Both the position numbers and the translations under genes were made by a program. A DNA stretch of 64,000 nt from Limnohabitans sp. Rim8 (GTDB lineage: Bacteria > Pseudomonadota > Gammaproteobacteria > Burkholderiales > Burkholderiaceae_C): assembly GCA_945897465.1 (NCBI GenBank), contig CAMDFK010000009.1, positions 1-64,000 of the forward strand, read 5' to 3'. The notes beneath the pieces were generated by a model. The model was given only the letters and a program-made list of their open reading frames with translations. It had not been told where the DNA came from and ran no database searches. This document shows, piece after piece, positions 52,108 through 61,215 of the stretch. The stretch's first letter is position 1, and every line of letters starts with the position of its first letter.

Positions 52108-53316
52108 TTACCATTGTCCAAAAAAGTTAAATATATCCCTAACGGAAGAGTCATCCGTTGAAATGACAACCATCACTTTTTCGCTATTTGGGTCTATCCC
52201 TATTCTCTGACCGTTTGCTCCAACCATGTATATAGCCTTTGGTTTTTTATGATTTTCGGTCCAAAAACCAAATCCGTATCCACCAAAATTAGAACCGGAA
52301 TAAAAATTTGAACCATGAGCAGATGACTTATTTTTTATTTGAGTTTTAGTAGCATCTCTTATGTATCTGGATAAACATGAATCAGTTTTATCATTTATCT
52401 TGTTTAGAATAAACTGTGCCAGTCTTCCCCAATCAATCAAACTAGCATGAAAGGAAGTGGAGGTATGTGTATAGCCATGCTCATCATGTACCCAATAGAC
52501 TGGATTTTCAAATCCAACCAAGGGCGCCAAGCCGCTATTGAATATTTTAAAAAATCCGTCAGGACTTTGGCCGCTTAAAACTAAGCTCAGCGCAGCATAG
52601 TCTGTGTTTTTATAAGAAAACTCAACACCACTCTGCACCGACTCTCCTGAACTACTATTTAAAAGCTGCCTTCCCCCATGATCTTTTATCAGTGTGGGAA
52701 TACTTTTGTAGCCCGCATAGTTTGAGTTCCCTATGTTTTCTCCTCCAACAGGCCATCCACCCATTGAAAGTGTGCCTCTGTTACCCCCACTTGACATTGT
52801 CAACAGCTGCCGAATAGTCGCATCGCCCTGAACGGAGCCACTCAAGAGATTATTCAGACTGGAGGATTTGACATCCAAATTTATATTTGAATTTTCACAT
52901 ACGGCTTGACCAACTGTAAGTGATGCAATTGACTTAGTCATAGAGAAGCCTGCAAATGCGGTTTGCGAATTCACCGAACCTTTGTAGCGCTCATAAAGAA
53001 TTTTATTTTTCTCAATAAGCATCATAGCAATAATTGGGTTGGCATCAAATATCGTATCAGCTTTAGACGACAATATTCTCCCGAAGAATCCGCGATCACC
53101 CGTTACTCTTTCAAACGAATAAGGAAGCATAGCTGGTTCGCTCTTATAAATTCGCTTATACATCCAGAGACTGTCAACACAACTAACTCCAGCACAAAAA
53201 TTCTTAATCCCATGTGGTTGCGCCCCTTCTGCTGGCAAAGGTCTTTGGGCAAATGAATTATGAGTTGACAATAGAAATACAACGACCAGCATAATGAGAG
53301 CACTGTTCTTTTTCAT
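52108..53316 (-). CDS. Secreted serine hydrolase, beta-lactamase/class C esterase-like
   Basis: A 402-residue protein with a signal peptide (M-K-K-N-S, hydrophobic run, cleavage after S-F-A near residue 23). The active serine motif S-M-T-K (S-x-x-K) is in FSMTKSIASLTVGQ. The tyrosine motif is Y-K-N (Y-x-N) in FSYKNTDYAALSL. These are the penicillin-binding/beta-lactamase-like catalytic residues of the EstB-type group. Many are esterases, and no resistance role can be claimed. The gene is AT-rich compared with its surroundings and sits between Trp-rich copies 2 and 3. Confidence 0.82.
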   Translation of the reverse strand: MKKNSALIMLVVVFLLSTHNSFAQRPLPAEGAQPHGIKNFCAGVSCVDSLWMYKRIYKSEPAMLPYSFERVTGDRGFFGRILSSKADTIFDANPIIAMMLIEKNKILYERYKGSVNSQTAFAGFSMTKSIASLTVGQAVCENSNINLDVKSSSLNNLLSGSVQGDATIRQLLTMSSGGNRGTLSMGGWPVGGENIGNSNYAGYKSIPTLIKDHGGRQLLNSSSGESVQSGVEFSYKNTDYAALSLVLSGQSPDGFFKIFNSGLAPLVGFENPVYWVHDEHGYTHTSTSFHASLIDWGRLAQFILNKINDKTDSCLSRYIRDATKTQIKNKSSAHGSNFYSGSNFGGYGFGFWTENHKKPKAIYMVGANGQRIGIDPNSEKVMVVISTDDSSVRDIFNFFGQW

Positions 53317-53425
53317 TAATCACCTCATGGAAAAATATTTTTCAGTTTAGAATAAAATTTAGAGAACAATGATATTGATGCCAAAATGCCTCTGTAATGT
53401 TTATCGCATATTAGAGAATTATAGA

Positions 53426-53605
53426 ACTGCAGTCAAGCCCGTGGCCAAGCAAAAGCACTATTTGGTCAGCCGGGTGATTCAACCCGTTGAGCCCACCGAC
53501 CCGATTGAATGGGTAGAAATCGAGGCGGTGTTTTCAAAGGCCACTCAAGTCATTGCCTGGCGGGATCTGCAGGACGACAGCGTGTGGCGGCAGGGTTGGG
53601 TTTGA
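53426..53605 (+). pseudogene. Trp-rich protein (TIGR02450 type) copy 3, 5' end replaced
   Basis: Homology begins only at the codons T-A-V-K-P (53426), so the original start, the L-T-K-W codons and any ribosome-binding site are gone. An in-frame ATG further upstream (53381) would give an unrelated N-terminus. The remaining 60 codons are intact with a few changes (F to Y, L to W, V to I). The downstream 109 bases match copy 1. Confidence 0.65.
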
Positions 53606-53714
53606 GTTTGGTTTCACACTACAGCCGCACAGGGCATCAAACCAACACTCGCATGTGCACAAAACGCTTTTGTTCAAGCGTGTAGCCCACAGTTTCCTAT
53701 GTATTGAAGTCAGA
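53606..53714 (+). repeat. Second copy of the Trp-rich 3' flank
   Basis: Same sequence as 50598-50706 with a handful of substitutions. It ends at the same word, GAAGTCAGA. No gene is seen between here and 53919 other than the upstream leader of the next gene. Confidence 0.85.
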
Positions 53715-53918
53715 CCTGCCGCTTGAGTGTCTGGTAATGCTTTCCCCAAGACGAGTCGGAACATCGTTGCACGCATTGAGACTGTCAATTAAGACGTACC
53801 TGCGTATGTGCAAAAAAGCCTTGTATTTTTAGGGTCAAGAGGAGTAGAAAGTCACTTGTGAGCTTCTCACATCCCTCACAACCCTTGCAACTACTGACAA
53901 AACCCAAAGGAGTAAGTC

Positions 53919-54530
53919 ATGGCAGTCATCTCTCGCAGAATCATCATCCCAGTACATGGCAAAGCGGACGCGGCATTGGTGCAAGCCAAAAGCCTGGCTG
54001 AACAAGCGAGTCAAGCAGGTACAAAAACGCGACTTTTAAAAGTCATCATGGGCGCAGACGCTGGAAACATAGAGATGTTTGTGAGGTTTGAAAGTTTTCA
54101 AGATGGGATTGCAGGCTTTCAAAATTTGGCAACGTCTGTAGGAGTGAACAACGCACGCACTAAATTAGAAGGGACAAATGTTCATTCGATTTCTGGACCC
54201 TACGTTTACAGAACTGTTTTCGGAGAACCAACTACACAACCAATTTTGGTACAGCGTCAATACCAAATTTCACGAGCCAATTTGCAAGCCGCAATCGCTT
54301 TGCTGCCCGAAGTCAAAGCTGCATTCAGTGAGAAAACCGGTATGACCGCAGTTGTTCCGGTGTTTTCACCCGAGATGGACAGGCTCATCATCACCTACTA
54401 CATGGACTCCATGGCTGAATTGGGTAAGGAGCTGGATGAAAGCGCCATGTCACCTGCTTTCCAAACCGTTGTTGCCAAAGCTGCTCAATTGGGTACGCTT
54501 ATAACTGGAAGGGTTTTGGCGGTCGTTTAA
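53919..54530 (+). CDS. Unknown two-domain protein (possible dimeric alpha/beta barrel)
   Basis: A 203-residue soluble protein with a good AAAGGAG site. Each half looks similar in plan. A strand (RRIIIPVHGKADAA; ILVQRQYQISRANL) is followed by a helix, then a strand (NIEMFVRFESFQDG; RLIITYYMDSMAEL) and a helix. This suggests two ferredoxin-like, NIPSNAP or antibiotic-monooxygenase-type domains fused. I do not recognise a specific family. It follows copy 3 of the Trp-rich segment and ends in a strong hairpin, so it is a single-gene unit. Confidence 0.75.
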   Translation: MAVISRRIIIPVHGKADAALVQAKSLAEQASQAGTKTRLLKVIMGADAGNIEMFVRFESFQDGIAGFQNLATSVGVNNARTKLEGTNVHSISGPYVYRTVFGEPTTQPILVQRQYQISRANLQAAIALLPEVKAAFSEKTGMTAVVPVFSPEMDRLIITYYMDSMAELGKELDESAMSPAFQTVVAKAAQLGTLITGRVLAVV

Positions 54531-54536
54531 AAGAAG

Positions 54537-54570
54537 AGACAGAACACCAAAGTTATTTGATGTTCTGTCT
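54537..54570. terminator. Hairpin after the unknown two-domain gene
   Basis: AGACAGAACA (54537-54546) and TGTTCTGTCT (54561-54570) form a perfect 10-bp stem. Inside it CAAA and TTTG extend the stem after one mismatch. No long T-tract follows, so its efficiency as a terminator is uncertain. Confidence 0.6.
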
Positions 54571-54863
54571 CGATGAAATCAATTTGAAACGGTAGCCTCT
54601 TCGCTGCCGTCCCACACACATGTCACTTTCGCAAGCGTTCTCGCAGCATTTTTTTGAAGCAGCTTTTATCTGAGCATCGAGTTAGCCTGCTTCCACCGCC
54701 TGATTGATCAACGCCAAAGTGGTGCGGGGGGTGATACCCAGGCGGGGCCGTTCATGATCTAGCTCAGTTATATTCTTTGCAATGATTCGCTCAAAAGCGT
54801 CAGGTCATGGTCATGGCCATGGCTCCATCCGATTGACTTCCAAGCATTCCGAGGAAATTCAAC
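54571..54863. other. Gap without a recognised gene
   Basis: A short open frame on the minus strand (54682-54800) has no start codon and only a vague transposase-like D-H-E-R-P-R word. Nothing else is seen before the DUF1800 gene, apart from GAGGAAATTC just before its ATG. Confidence 0.4.
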
Positions 54864-56345
54864 ATGCAAAGCAGTCTGGTTTCCAAATTCACAAGACGTG
54901 TGGCGTTTGGTGTGCAAGGTGATCAGCCATTGCCTGCTGATCCTGTGGCTTGGGCCAGTGCGCAAGTTGCCGCCTTGCCCCCTATTGATGTGCTTGAGCC
55001 CAATGGTGAGCGTCGTCAAGACTTGCCCGAGGACATGCGTTTGTTGTGGTCGATGGACGATGTGATGCATGCATTTGAGCAGCACCAACGCGCAGAACGT
55101 TTGTCATTTGAAAAAGCTAAAGAGCTCTCCGCTAAGGACTACGAGGATTACCGCGAGCGCATGGTTTCTACCCCCTTTTCCAGACTAGAGCACTGGAAAG
55201 AAGTGCAAGCGAGGGAGACCACCGCCTTGTTCGGGGGGGCGCCTGTTTTCGAGCGTTTTTGGCACTTTTGGTCCAATCACTTTATGGTGGCACCTGGCAA
55301 CCAAAACAACGACACCTTGGTGGGCCCTTTTCAGCGGTCCCTGCGGCCCTTGATGCTGGGCAAATTCAGGGACATGCTGTTCAATGCGGTCACACATCCA
55401 GGCATGTTGGTGTACTTGGACAACAACCGCAACACGGGCCCCAACTCCAGAGCAGCTCGGGAGAGGTGGACCAAAGACAGCATCAACGAAAACCTAGGGC
55501 GCGAACTCTTGGAGTTGTTCACCCTAAGCCCCAGCGCCGGTTATAGCCAAAAAGATGTGGAAGGCGCCACACTCATCTTGACTGGCTGGCGCGACATGAA
55601 ACCCGACAAAAGGCACAAAGGGCAAAAGTTGGGCACCTACTTTGACTTCGACCGCCATGAACCCGGCTCGCAGGAGGTTCTGGGCAAAAAGTACAGCGCG
55701 TTCTTCAAGCCCTCTGGCAAGCTCGAAGACTTGGTGACCGACTTGGCCAATCACCCAGCCACTGCAGAACACTTGGCCACCAAATTGTGTGTGTATTTCT
55801 TGGACGACGCCCCCCCTGCCGCGGCAATTGCCAGTGTGAAAGAGGCTTTCATCAACAGCCAAGGCGACCTTCCCACAGTGCACCGGGCCGTCATTCAGGC
55901 TTGCTGGACACACTTGGAGCACACCCGCAAGTTTGTCTCGCCAGAAACCTGGTTTTTACAGGTCCTGACACTGACGGGCACGGAGCCTCCGCGACCTGTG
56001 CCCATCACCAAAAGCACCCCTGGCATCAAGACAACGAATTTACTGGGCGATCTGGGCCAGGGATTGCCCCGGTGCCCTCAACCCAACGGATGGCCAATTC
56101 GATCAACGGACTGGATCTCCAAGGAAATGCTGGACCGCAGATTGCGCGTGCTGGGCGTTTTGGCAGACATGTCGCGGCGCACAGGCATGGGCCAGCAAGC
56201 CCTGCGCCGCATCGTGGCCGGATGCCAGCGGGATGTTCCGCCGCACGAAACGGCTGCACAGCTGTTGCTCAAACCTGAAGTGCAGGCCGATATGCGACTG
56301 GCTTGGATCGCCTATTTAGCCAGCCCAACTTTGCTGTGGAGTTGA
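54864..56345 (+). CDS. DUF1800 family protein
   Basis: A 493-residue protein of the DUF1800 family. The family core includes RFWHFWSNHFMVAP, LDNNRNTGPNSRAARERW, INENLGRELLELFTL and YSQKDVEGATLILTGW. It has no obvious signal peptide. DUF1800 and DUF1501 genes are found as adjacent pairs in many bacteria, and here they are two bases apart. The pair's biochemical role is unsettled; the partner looks exported by the Tat route, so this product may be a cytoplasmic maturation partner or be exported with it. Confidence 0.9.
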   Translation: MQSSLVSKFTRRVAFGVQGDQPLPADPVAWASAQVAALPPIDVLEPNGERRQDLPEDMRLLWSMDDVMHAFEQHQRAERLSFEKAKELSAKDYEDYRERMVSTPFSRLEHWKEVQARETTALFGGAPVFERFWHFWSNHFMVAPGNQNNDTLVGPFQRSLRPLMLGKFRDMLFNAVTHPGMLVYLDNNRNTGPNSRAARERWTKDSINENLGRELLELFTLSPSAGYSQKDVEGATLILTGWRDMKPDKRHKGQKLGTYFDFDRHEPGSQEVLGKKYSAFFKPSGKLEDLVTDLANHPATAEHLATKLCVYFLDDAPPAAAIASVKEAFINSQGDLPTVHRAVIQACWTHLEHTRKFVSPETWFLQVLTLTGTEPPRPVPITKSTPGIKTTNLLGDLGQGLPRCPQPNGWPIRSTDWISKEMLDRRLRVLGVLADMSRRTGMGQQALRRIVAGCQRDVPPHETAAQLLLKPEVQADMRLAWIAYLASPTLLWS

Positions 56346-56347
56346 TC

Positions 56348-57517
56348 ATGAAGCGTCGAATGTTTTTACAACAAGGTGCTGCCTTGACCAGCTTGAGCTT
56401 TGCTGGGTTTGCGCCAGCTTGGGGCCAGGGACAGGCAGGCAAGCCCCACTTGCTGGTGGTTTTGCTGCGTGGTGGCATGGACGGTTTAACGGCCGTACCA
56501 CCGGTGGGCGACTCGCAATACACCACCATCAGACCCCAAATTGCGATCCAGAAATCTCTCAGGCTGAATGCCGATTTTGGGCTGCATCCACAACTTGAAG
56601 GCATGCACAACATGTGGCAAGCCGGCCAACTCGCCGTGGTGCACAGCACAGGTTTTCATTACAGAGGCCGATCACACTTCGAGGGTCAGGACATCATGCA
56701 AACCGGGGTCATGAAACCCTATACATCCACTTCAGGCTGGATCGGTCGTGCGATGGAGCAAGCCAAAGTCGATAGCGGTGTGGCCATTTCGATTCCCATG
56801 CCATTGATCCTGCGCGGTCACGACAGGGCCACTACCCAGTTTCCCAATTGGATGCCAGCACTGCGTGACCAAGACCTGGCGGCTGTCGCGAACATGTGGG
56901 CCAACGACCCGATGCTCAATCCCTACAGCGAGGTGATCCGCGAAGCCAATTTGGGCAAATCCTTGAACAATATGAACAGAGTGTCTTTTCAAAATGCCCG
57001 TTCCATGCAGGGCTTGGCTCGCACAGCCGCCGCTTCCATGCGGTTGGAAAGTGGACCACAGGTGGGCCTGATCGACATGACCCACGGTTTCGACACCCAT
57101 GCCAGCCAAGGCGCAGAGCAAGGCAGCCATGCCGACAGGTTGCGCGAACTGGACCAATTGATGGCAACATTTCGAGACGAAATGGGCGCTCAATGGGCCA
57201 ACTCTTTGGTGCTGACCATCACCGAGTTTGGGCGAACAGCGGCCGAAAATGGCACCAACGGTACAGACCATGGCGTCGGAAGTTGCTGCTTCCTGGCCGG
57301 GGGGCTGGTGACACAAGCCAAGGTTTACGCAGATTGGCGTGGCCTTCAAAAATCCGCCCTCTTTGAGGAGCGCGACTTGCCCGCGACCATCGATGTCACC
57401 GCGGTGTACGCCAAAGTGCTGGAACGCGTTTTCGCACTATCGCCCAAAACTTTGGCGAAAGAAGGAGTGCTTGAACACAAGACAAGTCCGTTGCTCAACG
57501 GCTTATTGGGTGTTTAG
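56348..57517 (+). CDS. DUF1501 family protein with Tat-like signal
   Basis: A 389-residue protein of the DUF1501 (sulfatase/phosphatase-like fold) family. The N-terminus M-K-R-R-M-F-L-Q-Q is a twin-arginine signal followed by a hydrophobic stretch and A-W-G-Q. Family features include LLVVLLRGGMDGL and TITEFGRTAAENGTNGTDHG, with metal-type residues. ATG 56348 is two bases after the DUF1800 stop; an earlier in-frame start would overlap that gene. It is presumably exported folded to the periplasm. Confidence 0.9.
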   Translation: MKRRMFLQQGAALTSLSFAGFAPAWGQGQAGKPHLLVVLLRGGMDGLTAVPPVGDSQYTTIRPQIAIQKSLRLNADFGLHPQLEGMHNMWQAGQLAVVHSTGFHYRGRSHFEGQDIMQTGVMKPYTSTSGWIGRAMEQAKVDSGVAISIPMPLILRGHDRATTQFPNWMPALRDQDLAAVANMWANDPMLNPYSEVIREANLGKSLNNMNRVSFQNARSMQGLARTAAASMRLESGPQVGLIDMTHGFDTHASQGAEQGSHADRLRELDQLMATFRDEMGAQWANSLVLTITEFGRTAAENGTNGTDHGVGSCCFLAGGLVTQAKVYADWRGLQKSALFEERDLPATIDVTAVYAKVLERVFALSPKTLAKEGVLEHKTSPLLNGLLGV

Positions 57518-57783
57518 TTGGTTTCCCAACCATCCAAACTGACACGGCTAAGACTGTTTTGCGCTTTCGCACAACAGGAGCCAAAAGACTGAGCGATCCA
57601 CAACGCCCTGCTCATGGGCTGCAGCAAACCTAAACGCTGGCGGGCAATGGCGTCTTGAAAGCGTTCCAAAGCTATCACTTGCAGCCTGTAGTGTGCCCCC
57701 CAGGGTACATACGCCTGAATCACCAAAGTCTCCAAACCTCGAGCTAATGCGCCTTGCTGGCCAAACAGATCTGACGGGTTCAT
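57514..57783 (-). CDS. Possible small protein of unknown function
   Basis: An 89-codon open frame between the DUF1501 gene and the esterase gene, on the opposite strand. Its composition (LETLVIQAYVPWGAHYRL; RFQDAIARQRLGLLQPM) looks protein-like, and it fills an otherwise empty gap. Its stop overlaps the DUF1501 stop region by four bases. No family is recognised and no clear ribosome-binding site was found, so it may be spurious. Confidence 0.35.
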   Translation of the reverse strand: MNPSDLFGQQGALARGLETLVIQAYVPWGAHYRLQVIALERFQDAIARQRLGLLQPMSRALWIAQSFGSCCAKAQNSLSRVSLDGWETN

Positions 57784-57859
57784 GCCATTGACACATTCAA
57801 AAGCTAAGATGGTTAAGATTTTTTGTTATTCCGTCTTGTGTCACCCCGAGGTAAATCTG

Positions 57860-60079
57860 ATGAAACGAATCCATATATTCATTCCAGCGGCATTGGCTGC
57901 TGCCTGTTTGCAGGCTTTGATGCCAACGCATGCTCAAGCCCAGACACAGAACTTCAATCGCATCGCCACCTTTGAATCGTTTCGGAACGTACCGGCAGGC
58001 CGGACTGTCAGCAAGAAGTCGGTCGCCGAAATCGTTGCAGCCAGTCAAGACGGCCGCCTCTTGGCCTACACCGACGGCGAACAAAAAGGCATTGGCCTGA
58101 TTGACATCACCGAACCTGACACCCCTAAAGCCGCTGGTTTTATTCCAGTAGAAGGTGAACCCACTTCGGTTGTTTTCTTGGGCAATAAAATCGTGGCAGC
58201 AGTTGATGCCTCCAAGCTCTTCTTCCAGCCCGAGGGGCATCTGGTAACGATCGATATCGCCACACGCAAGGTGGTGGAGTCATGCAACCTACAAGGCCAA
58301 CCAGACTCGATCGCCCTTGACAAATTGGGCCGCAATATTGTTGTGGTTCTGGAGAATCAGCGTGACGAGGGTCTCAACAAGGGCGCACTGCCCCAGTTGC
58401 CTGCTGGCAACGTGACCATTCTTCCCATCAAAAATGGCTCACCAGACTGCACTGGAGCGCACCCCGTGAACCTGACAGGCCTGGCAGAAATAGCACCCAC
58501 CGACCCCGAGCCAGAATTCGTCAAGGTCAATGACAAAGGGCTCGCTGTGGTGTCCTTGCAGGAAAATAACCACTTGGTCCTCATCGATGTGGCCAAGCGA
58601 ACAGTGCTCCGCCACTTCTCTGCAGGGTCGGTCAATTTGAATCAAATCGATCGCAAGCGCGATGGCGTTATCTCGCCAACCGAATCCATCACCGGCCTCC
58701 TTCGCGAGCCCGATGCTGTGGCGTGGCTCGATGACAAACGCTTTGTGACAGCCAACGAAGGTGACTACAAGGGTGGCTCCCGCGGCTTTTCCATCATCAA
58801 TACCGAGGGAAAAGTGGAGTTTGACAGCGGCGCTTTTCTTGACCACCTGGCCATTCGTTTAGGTCACTACCCTGAGCGTCGATCTGGCGCCAAAGGCAAT
58901 GAGCCCGAGAGCGCAGAGGTGGGTGTATTCGGCAAGGACCGTTTGATCTTTATTGGCTCCGAGCGCTCCTCCTTGATCAGCGTGTGGTTGGATATGGGCC
59001 CCGGAAAGCCACCCCAGTTTTTGCAAGCGCTTCCCGCTGGCGCAGGCCCAGAGGGTCTGCTGGCCATTCCACAGCGTAACCTTTTGGTGGTGGCGTCAGA
59101 GACGGATGGTGCAGCACGCGCCTCTGTTTCCATTTACCAGCGCAGCAACGCGCCTGCGAACTACCCCACCCTGATGTCCAAAGACACGCCTGCAGGGACA
59201 CCCATCGCTTGGGGTGCCATCTCTGGAACTTCGGCAGACATACAGCAGCCTGGTCGCCTGTGGGCCGTGACGGACAGCGCTTACTCGACCACTCGCATTT
59301 TGCAAATTGATGCCAACGCCACCCCGGCGCTCATCACCAACGAGATCACCCTTACCAAGGGCGGAAAGCCAGCCAGCTATGACGCTGAAGGCATCTCTCA
59401 ACGTGCTGATGGCAGCTTCTGGATTGCGTCAGAGGGAGACCCCGACAAAAAAACAGGGGCTACCAAAAACCTGCTGTTGCGTGTTTCCAACCAAGGCAAC
59501 GTTGAAGAGGAAATTGAATTGCCCGTGGCGCTCAACAACCATGCGGTCCGTTTCGGGTTTGAAGGTGTCACCCGCACTGGCTCTGGTGCAGACGAGGTGG
59601 TTTGGATTGCCGTTCAGCGTGAATGGAAGAACGACCCCTCCGGCTTTGCCAAAATTTTGCGCTACAGCCCCTCGCAGAAAACATGGGGTGTACTGCATTA
59701 CCCGTTGACCAAATCCACTGCCAAGGGTGGCTGGGTCGGATTGTCCGAGATCACAGCACTCAGTCCCAACGAATTGGTGGTGATTGAACGCGACAACCAA
59801 TTTGGCGATCAATCTTTCAAAACATTGCACACCTTTTCTGTAGCCGGTTTGGTACCAGCCGATGTGGATGCCCAAAAAGTGCCGGTGATCAGCAAACGAC
59901 TGGTACGCGACTTGGTGCCTGAGCTGCAAATGCCTCGGGGAATTGTGCTCGACAAAGTTGAGAGTTTTGCGATCGATGCCGCAGGCAATGCGTTCTTCAT
60001 CACCGACAACGATGGTGTGGATGGCACGAATGGCGAGACGCAATTCATCCGAATGGGGAAATTGTCCAATTTGCGATGA
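57860..60079 (+). CDS. Secreted esterase-like/phytase-like beta-propeller protein
   Basis: A 739-residue exported protein. A signal peptide ends at A-Q-A near residue 25. The chain then has repeated beta-propeller type segments in two parts. The second half has features of the esterase-like activity of phytase family (EGISQRADGSFWIASEGDPD; FGFEGVTRTGSGADEVVWIA; ALSPNELVVIERDNQFGD). The first half has choice-of-anchor-like strings (DPEPEFVKVNDKGLAVVSLQ). ATG 57860 has GAGG upstream; the in-frame ATG at 57782 lacks a signal. It probably hydrolyses phosphate or carboxyl esters outside the cytoplasm. It ends at a strong double hairpin. Confidence 0.85.
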   Translation: MKRIHIFIPAALAAACLQALMPTHAQAQTQNFNRIATFESFRNVPAGRTVSKKSVAEIVAASQDGRLLAYTDGEQKGIGLIDITEPDTPKAAGFIPVEGEPTSVVFLGNKIVAAVDASKLFFQPEGHLVTIDIATRKVVESCNLQGQPDSIALDKLGRNIVVVLENQRDEGLNKGALPQLPAGNVTILPIKNGSPDCTGAHPVNLTGLAEIAPTDPEPEFVKVNDKGLAVVSLQENNHLVLIDVAKRTVLRHFSAGSVNLNQIDRKRDGVISPTESITGLLREPDAVAWLDDKRFVTANEGDYKGGSRGFSIINTEGKVEFDSGAFLDHLAIRLGHYPERRSGAKGNEPESAEVGVFGKDRLIFIGSERSSLISVWLDMGPGKPPQFLQALPAGAGPEGLLAIPQRNLLVVASETDGAARASVSIYQRSNAPANYPTLMSKDTPAGTPIAWGAISGTSADIQQPGRLWAVTDSAYSTTRILQIDANATPALITNEITLTKGGKPASYDAEGISQRADGSFWIASEGDPDKKTGATKNLLLRVSNQGNVEEEIELPVALNNHAVRFGFEGVTRTGSGADEVVWIAVQREWKNDPSGFAKILRYSPSQKTWGVLHYPLTKSTAKGGWVGLSEITALSPNELVVIERDNQFGDQSFKTLHTFSVAGLVPADVDAQKVPVISKRLVRDLVPELQMPRGIVLDKVESFAIDAAGNAFFITDNDGVDGTNGETQFIRMGKLSNLR

Positions 60080-60086
60080 CTTGAAA

Positions 60087-60119
60087 TTCACACCTGCCTC
60101 ATATCAAGGCAGGTGTGAA
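60087..60119. terminator. Strong hairpin between convergent genes
   Basis: TTCACACCTGCC (60087-60098) and GGCAGGTGTGAA (60108-60119) are perfect 12-bp arms with a nine-base loop. It is placed between the ends of the phytase-like gene and the convergent SDR gene, so it can stop both directions. Confidence 0.75.
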
Positions 60120-60143
60120 GGTTCAGCCGTGCATGGCTGAGCC
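60120..60143. terminator. Second hairpin between the same convergent genes
   Basis: GGTTCAGCC (60120-60128) and GGCTGAGCC (60135-60143) pair with one G-T wobble around GTGCAT. It directly follows the first hairpin. Confidence 0.55.
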
Positions 60144-60165
60144 GTTTGACACACGCCAATGTGGA

Positions 60166-61080
60166 TCAATGACCCGCGTGTGTCTTCATCGCCTTGCCCA
60201 CCTCCAGCGCCCCTTGCTCGGAACCCGAACGCGGCACCGTCTCGCCTTGGCGGTCGGTGACCTGCGACATGGCGGCCAACAGGCGATCGGCCGTGTCGGG
60301 GCCAGCACCCAGGTACACGCCTTGGGTCAGGGTGATGTGGGCCACCTCGAAGCTGCCGGCACCTGCGCAAATGATGGTGCGGTTGGGCGCGTCTTCGCTG
60401 GCCATGACCAGCATGGCGGGCACCACGGCGCTGGGGTCCAAGGCCTGCAGCACGGCCTCGGGCATCAGGCCTTCGGTCATGCGGGTGGCAGCCGTAGGTG
60501 CCAGGCAGTTCACGCGGATGTGGTGTTTCTCGCCCTCAATTGACAGGGTTTGCATCAAGCCCGCCAACGCCATCTTGGCCGCGCCGTAATTGGCTTGGCC
60601 AAAGTTGCCGTACAAACCGCTGGATGAGGTGGTCATGACGATGCGGCCATAGCTCTGCGCCTGCATGTGGGGCCACACGGCCTTGGTGCAATGCACCGCA
60701 CCCATGACGTGCACGTCCATCACCAGTTTGAAGTCGGCCAGCTCCATCTTGGCAAAACTCTTGTCGCGCAAAATGCCCGCGTTGTTCACCAAAATGTCCA
60801 CCCGGCCCCAGGCGTCCACTGCCTGTTGGACCATGGCTTTGACGGCCTCAAAGTCGGTGACCGATGCGCCGTTGGCCAGGGCTTCACCACCGGCTGCGCG
60901 GATTTCGTTGACCACAGCCTGCGCCGCCGACTCCGAGCCACCCACCCCGTGCACATCGCCACCCAAGTCATTGACCAGCACTTTGGCCCCGCGTGCGGCC
61001 AGCGCCAGCGCGTGCTGCTTGCCCAAGCCGCCGCCTGCGCCCGTGACGATGGCCACGCGGCCTTTGAAATCGATGCTCAT
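60166..61080 (-). CDS. Short-chain dehydrogenase/reductase, peroxisomal-MFE-like
   Basis: A 304-residue NAD(P)-dependent oxidoreductase. The dinucleotide-binding motif is TGAGGGLGKQHAL, followed by VNDLGGDVHGVGGS and the NNAG motif. The catalytic pair is Y-G-A-A-K in GQANYGAAKMALAG. It matches the dehydrogenase domain of multifunctional enzyme type 2 (3-hydroxyacyl-CoA dehydrogenase), with a C-terminal extension. ATG 61080 has AAGGAAA upstream. The likely reaction is 3-hydroxyacyl-CoA oxidation in a side pathway of beta-oxidation; this is family-based inference. Confidence 0.9.
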   Translation of the reverse strand: MSIDFKGRVAIVTGAGGGLGKQHALALAARGAKVLVNDLGGDVHGVGGSESAAQAVVNEIRAAGGEALANGASVTDFEAVKAMVQQAVDAWGRVDILVNNAGILRDKSFAKMELADFKLVMDVHVMGAVHCTKAVWPHMQAQSYGRIVMTTSSSGLYGNFGQANYGAAKMALAGLMQTLSIEGEKHHIRVNCLAPTAATRMTEGLMPEAVLQALDPSAVVPAMLVMASEDAPNRTIICAGAGSFEVAHITLTQGVYLGAGPDTADRLLAAMSQVTDRQGETVPRSGSEQGALEVGKAMKTHAGH

Positions 61081-61215
61081 GTGTTTTCCTTGTGACATTG
61101 AATAACGGGGCTGACCGGTTTCATCTGCTAATCTGGACCCAATGACCCTGCAGCCCGCTGTGCACGGACTTTAAACCAGCCCCCGGGCACCACCTGTTAC
61201 CCGATTGACATCCTC

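Noticed and set aside
50376..53714. Integron-like cassette array as explanation of the Trp-rich repeats
   Set aside because: The repeats are coding gene bodies, not attC-type hairpins, and no integrase gene is visible.
54682..54800. Short minus-strand frame with D-H-E-R-P-R-L-G, like the end of an rve transposase
   Set aside because: Only about 40 codons, no start codon, and a single loose motif. It cannot be told from chance.
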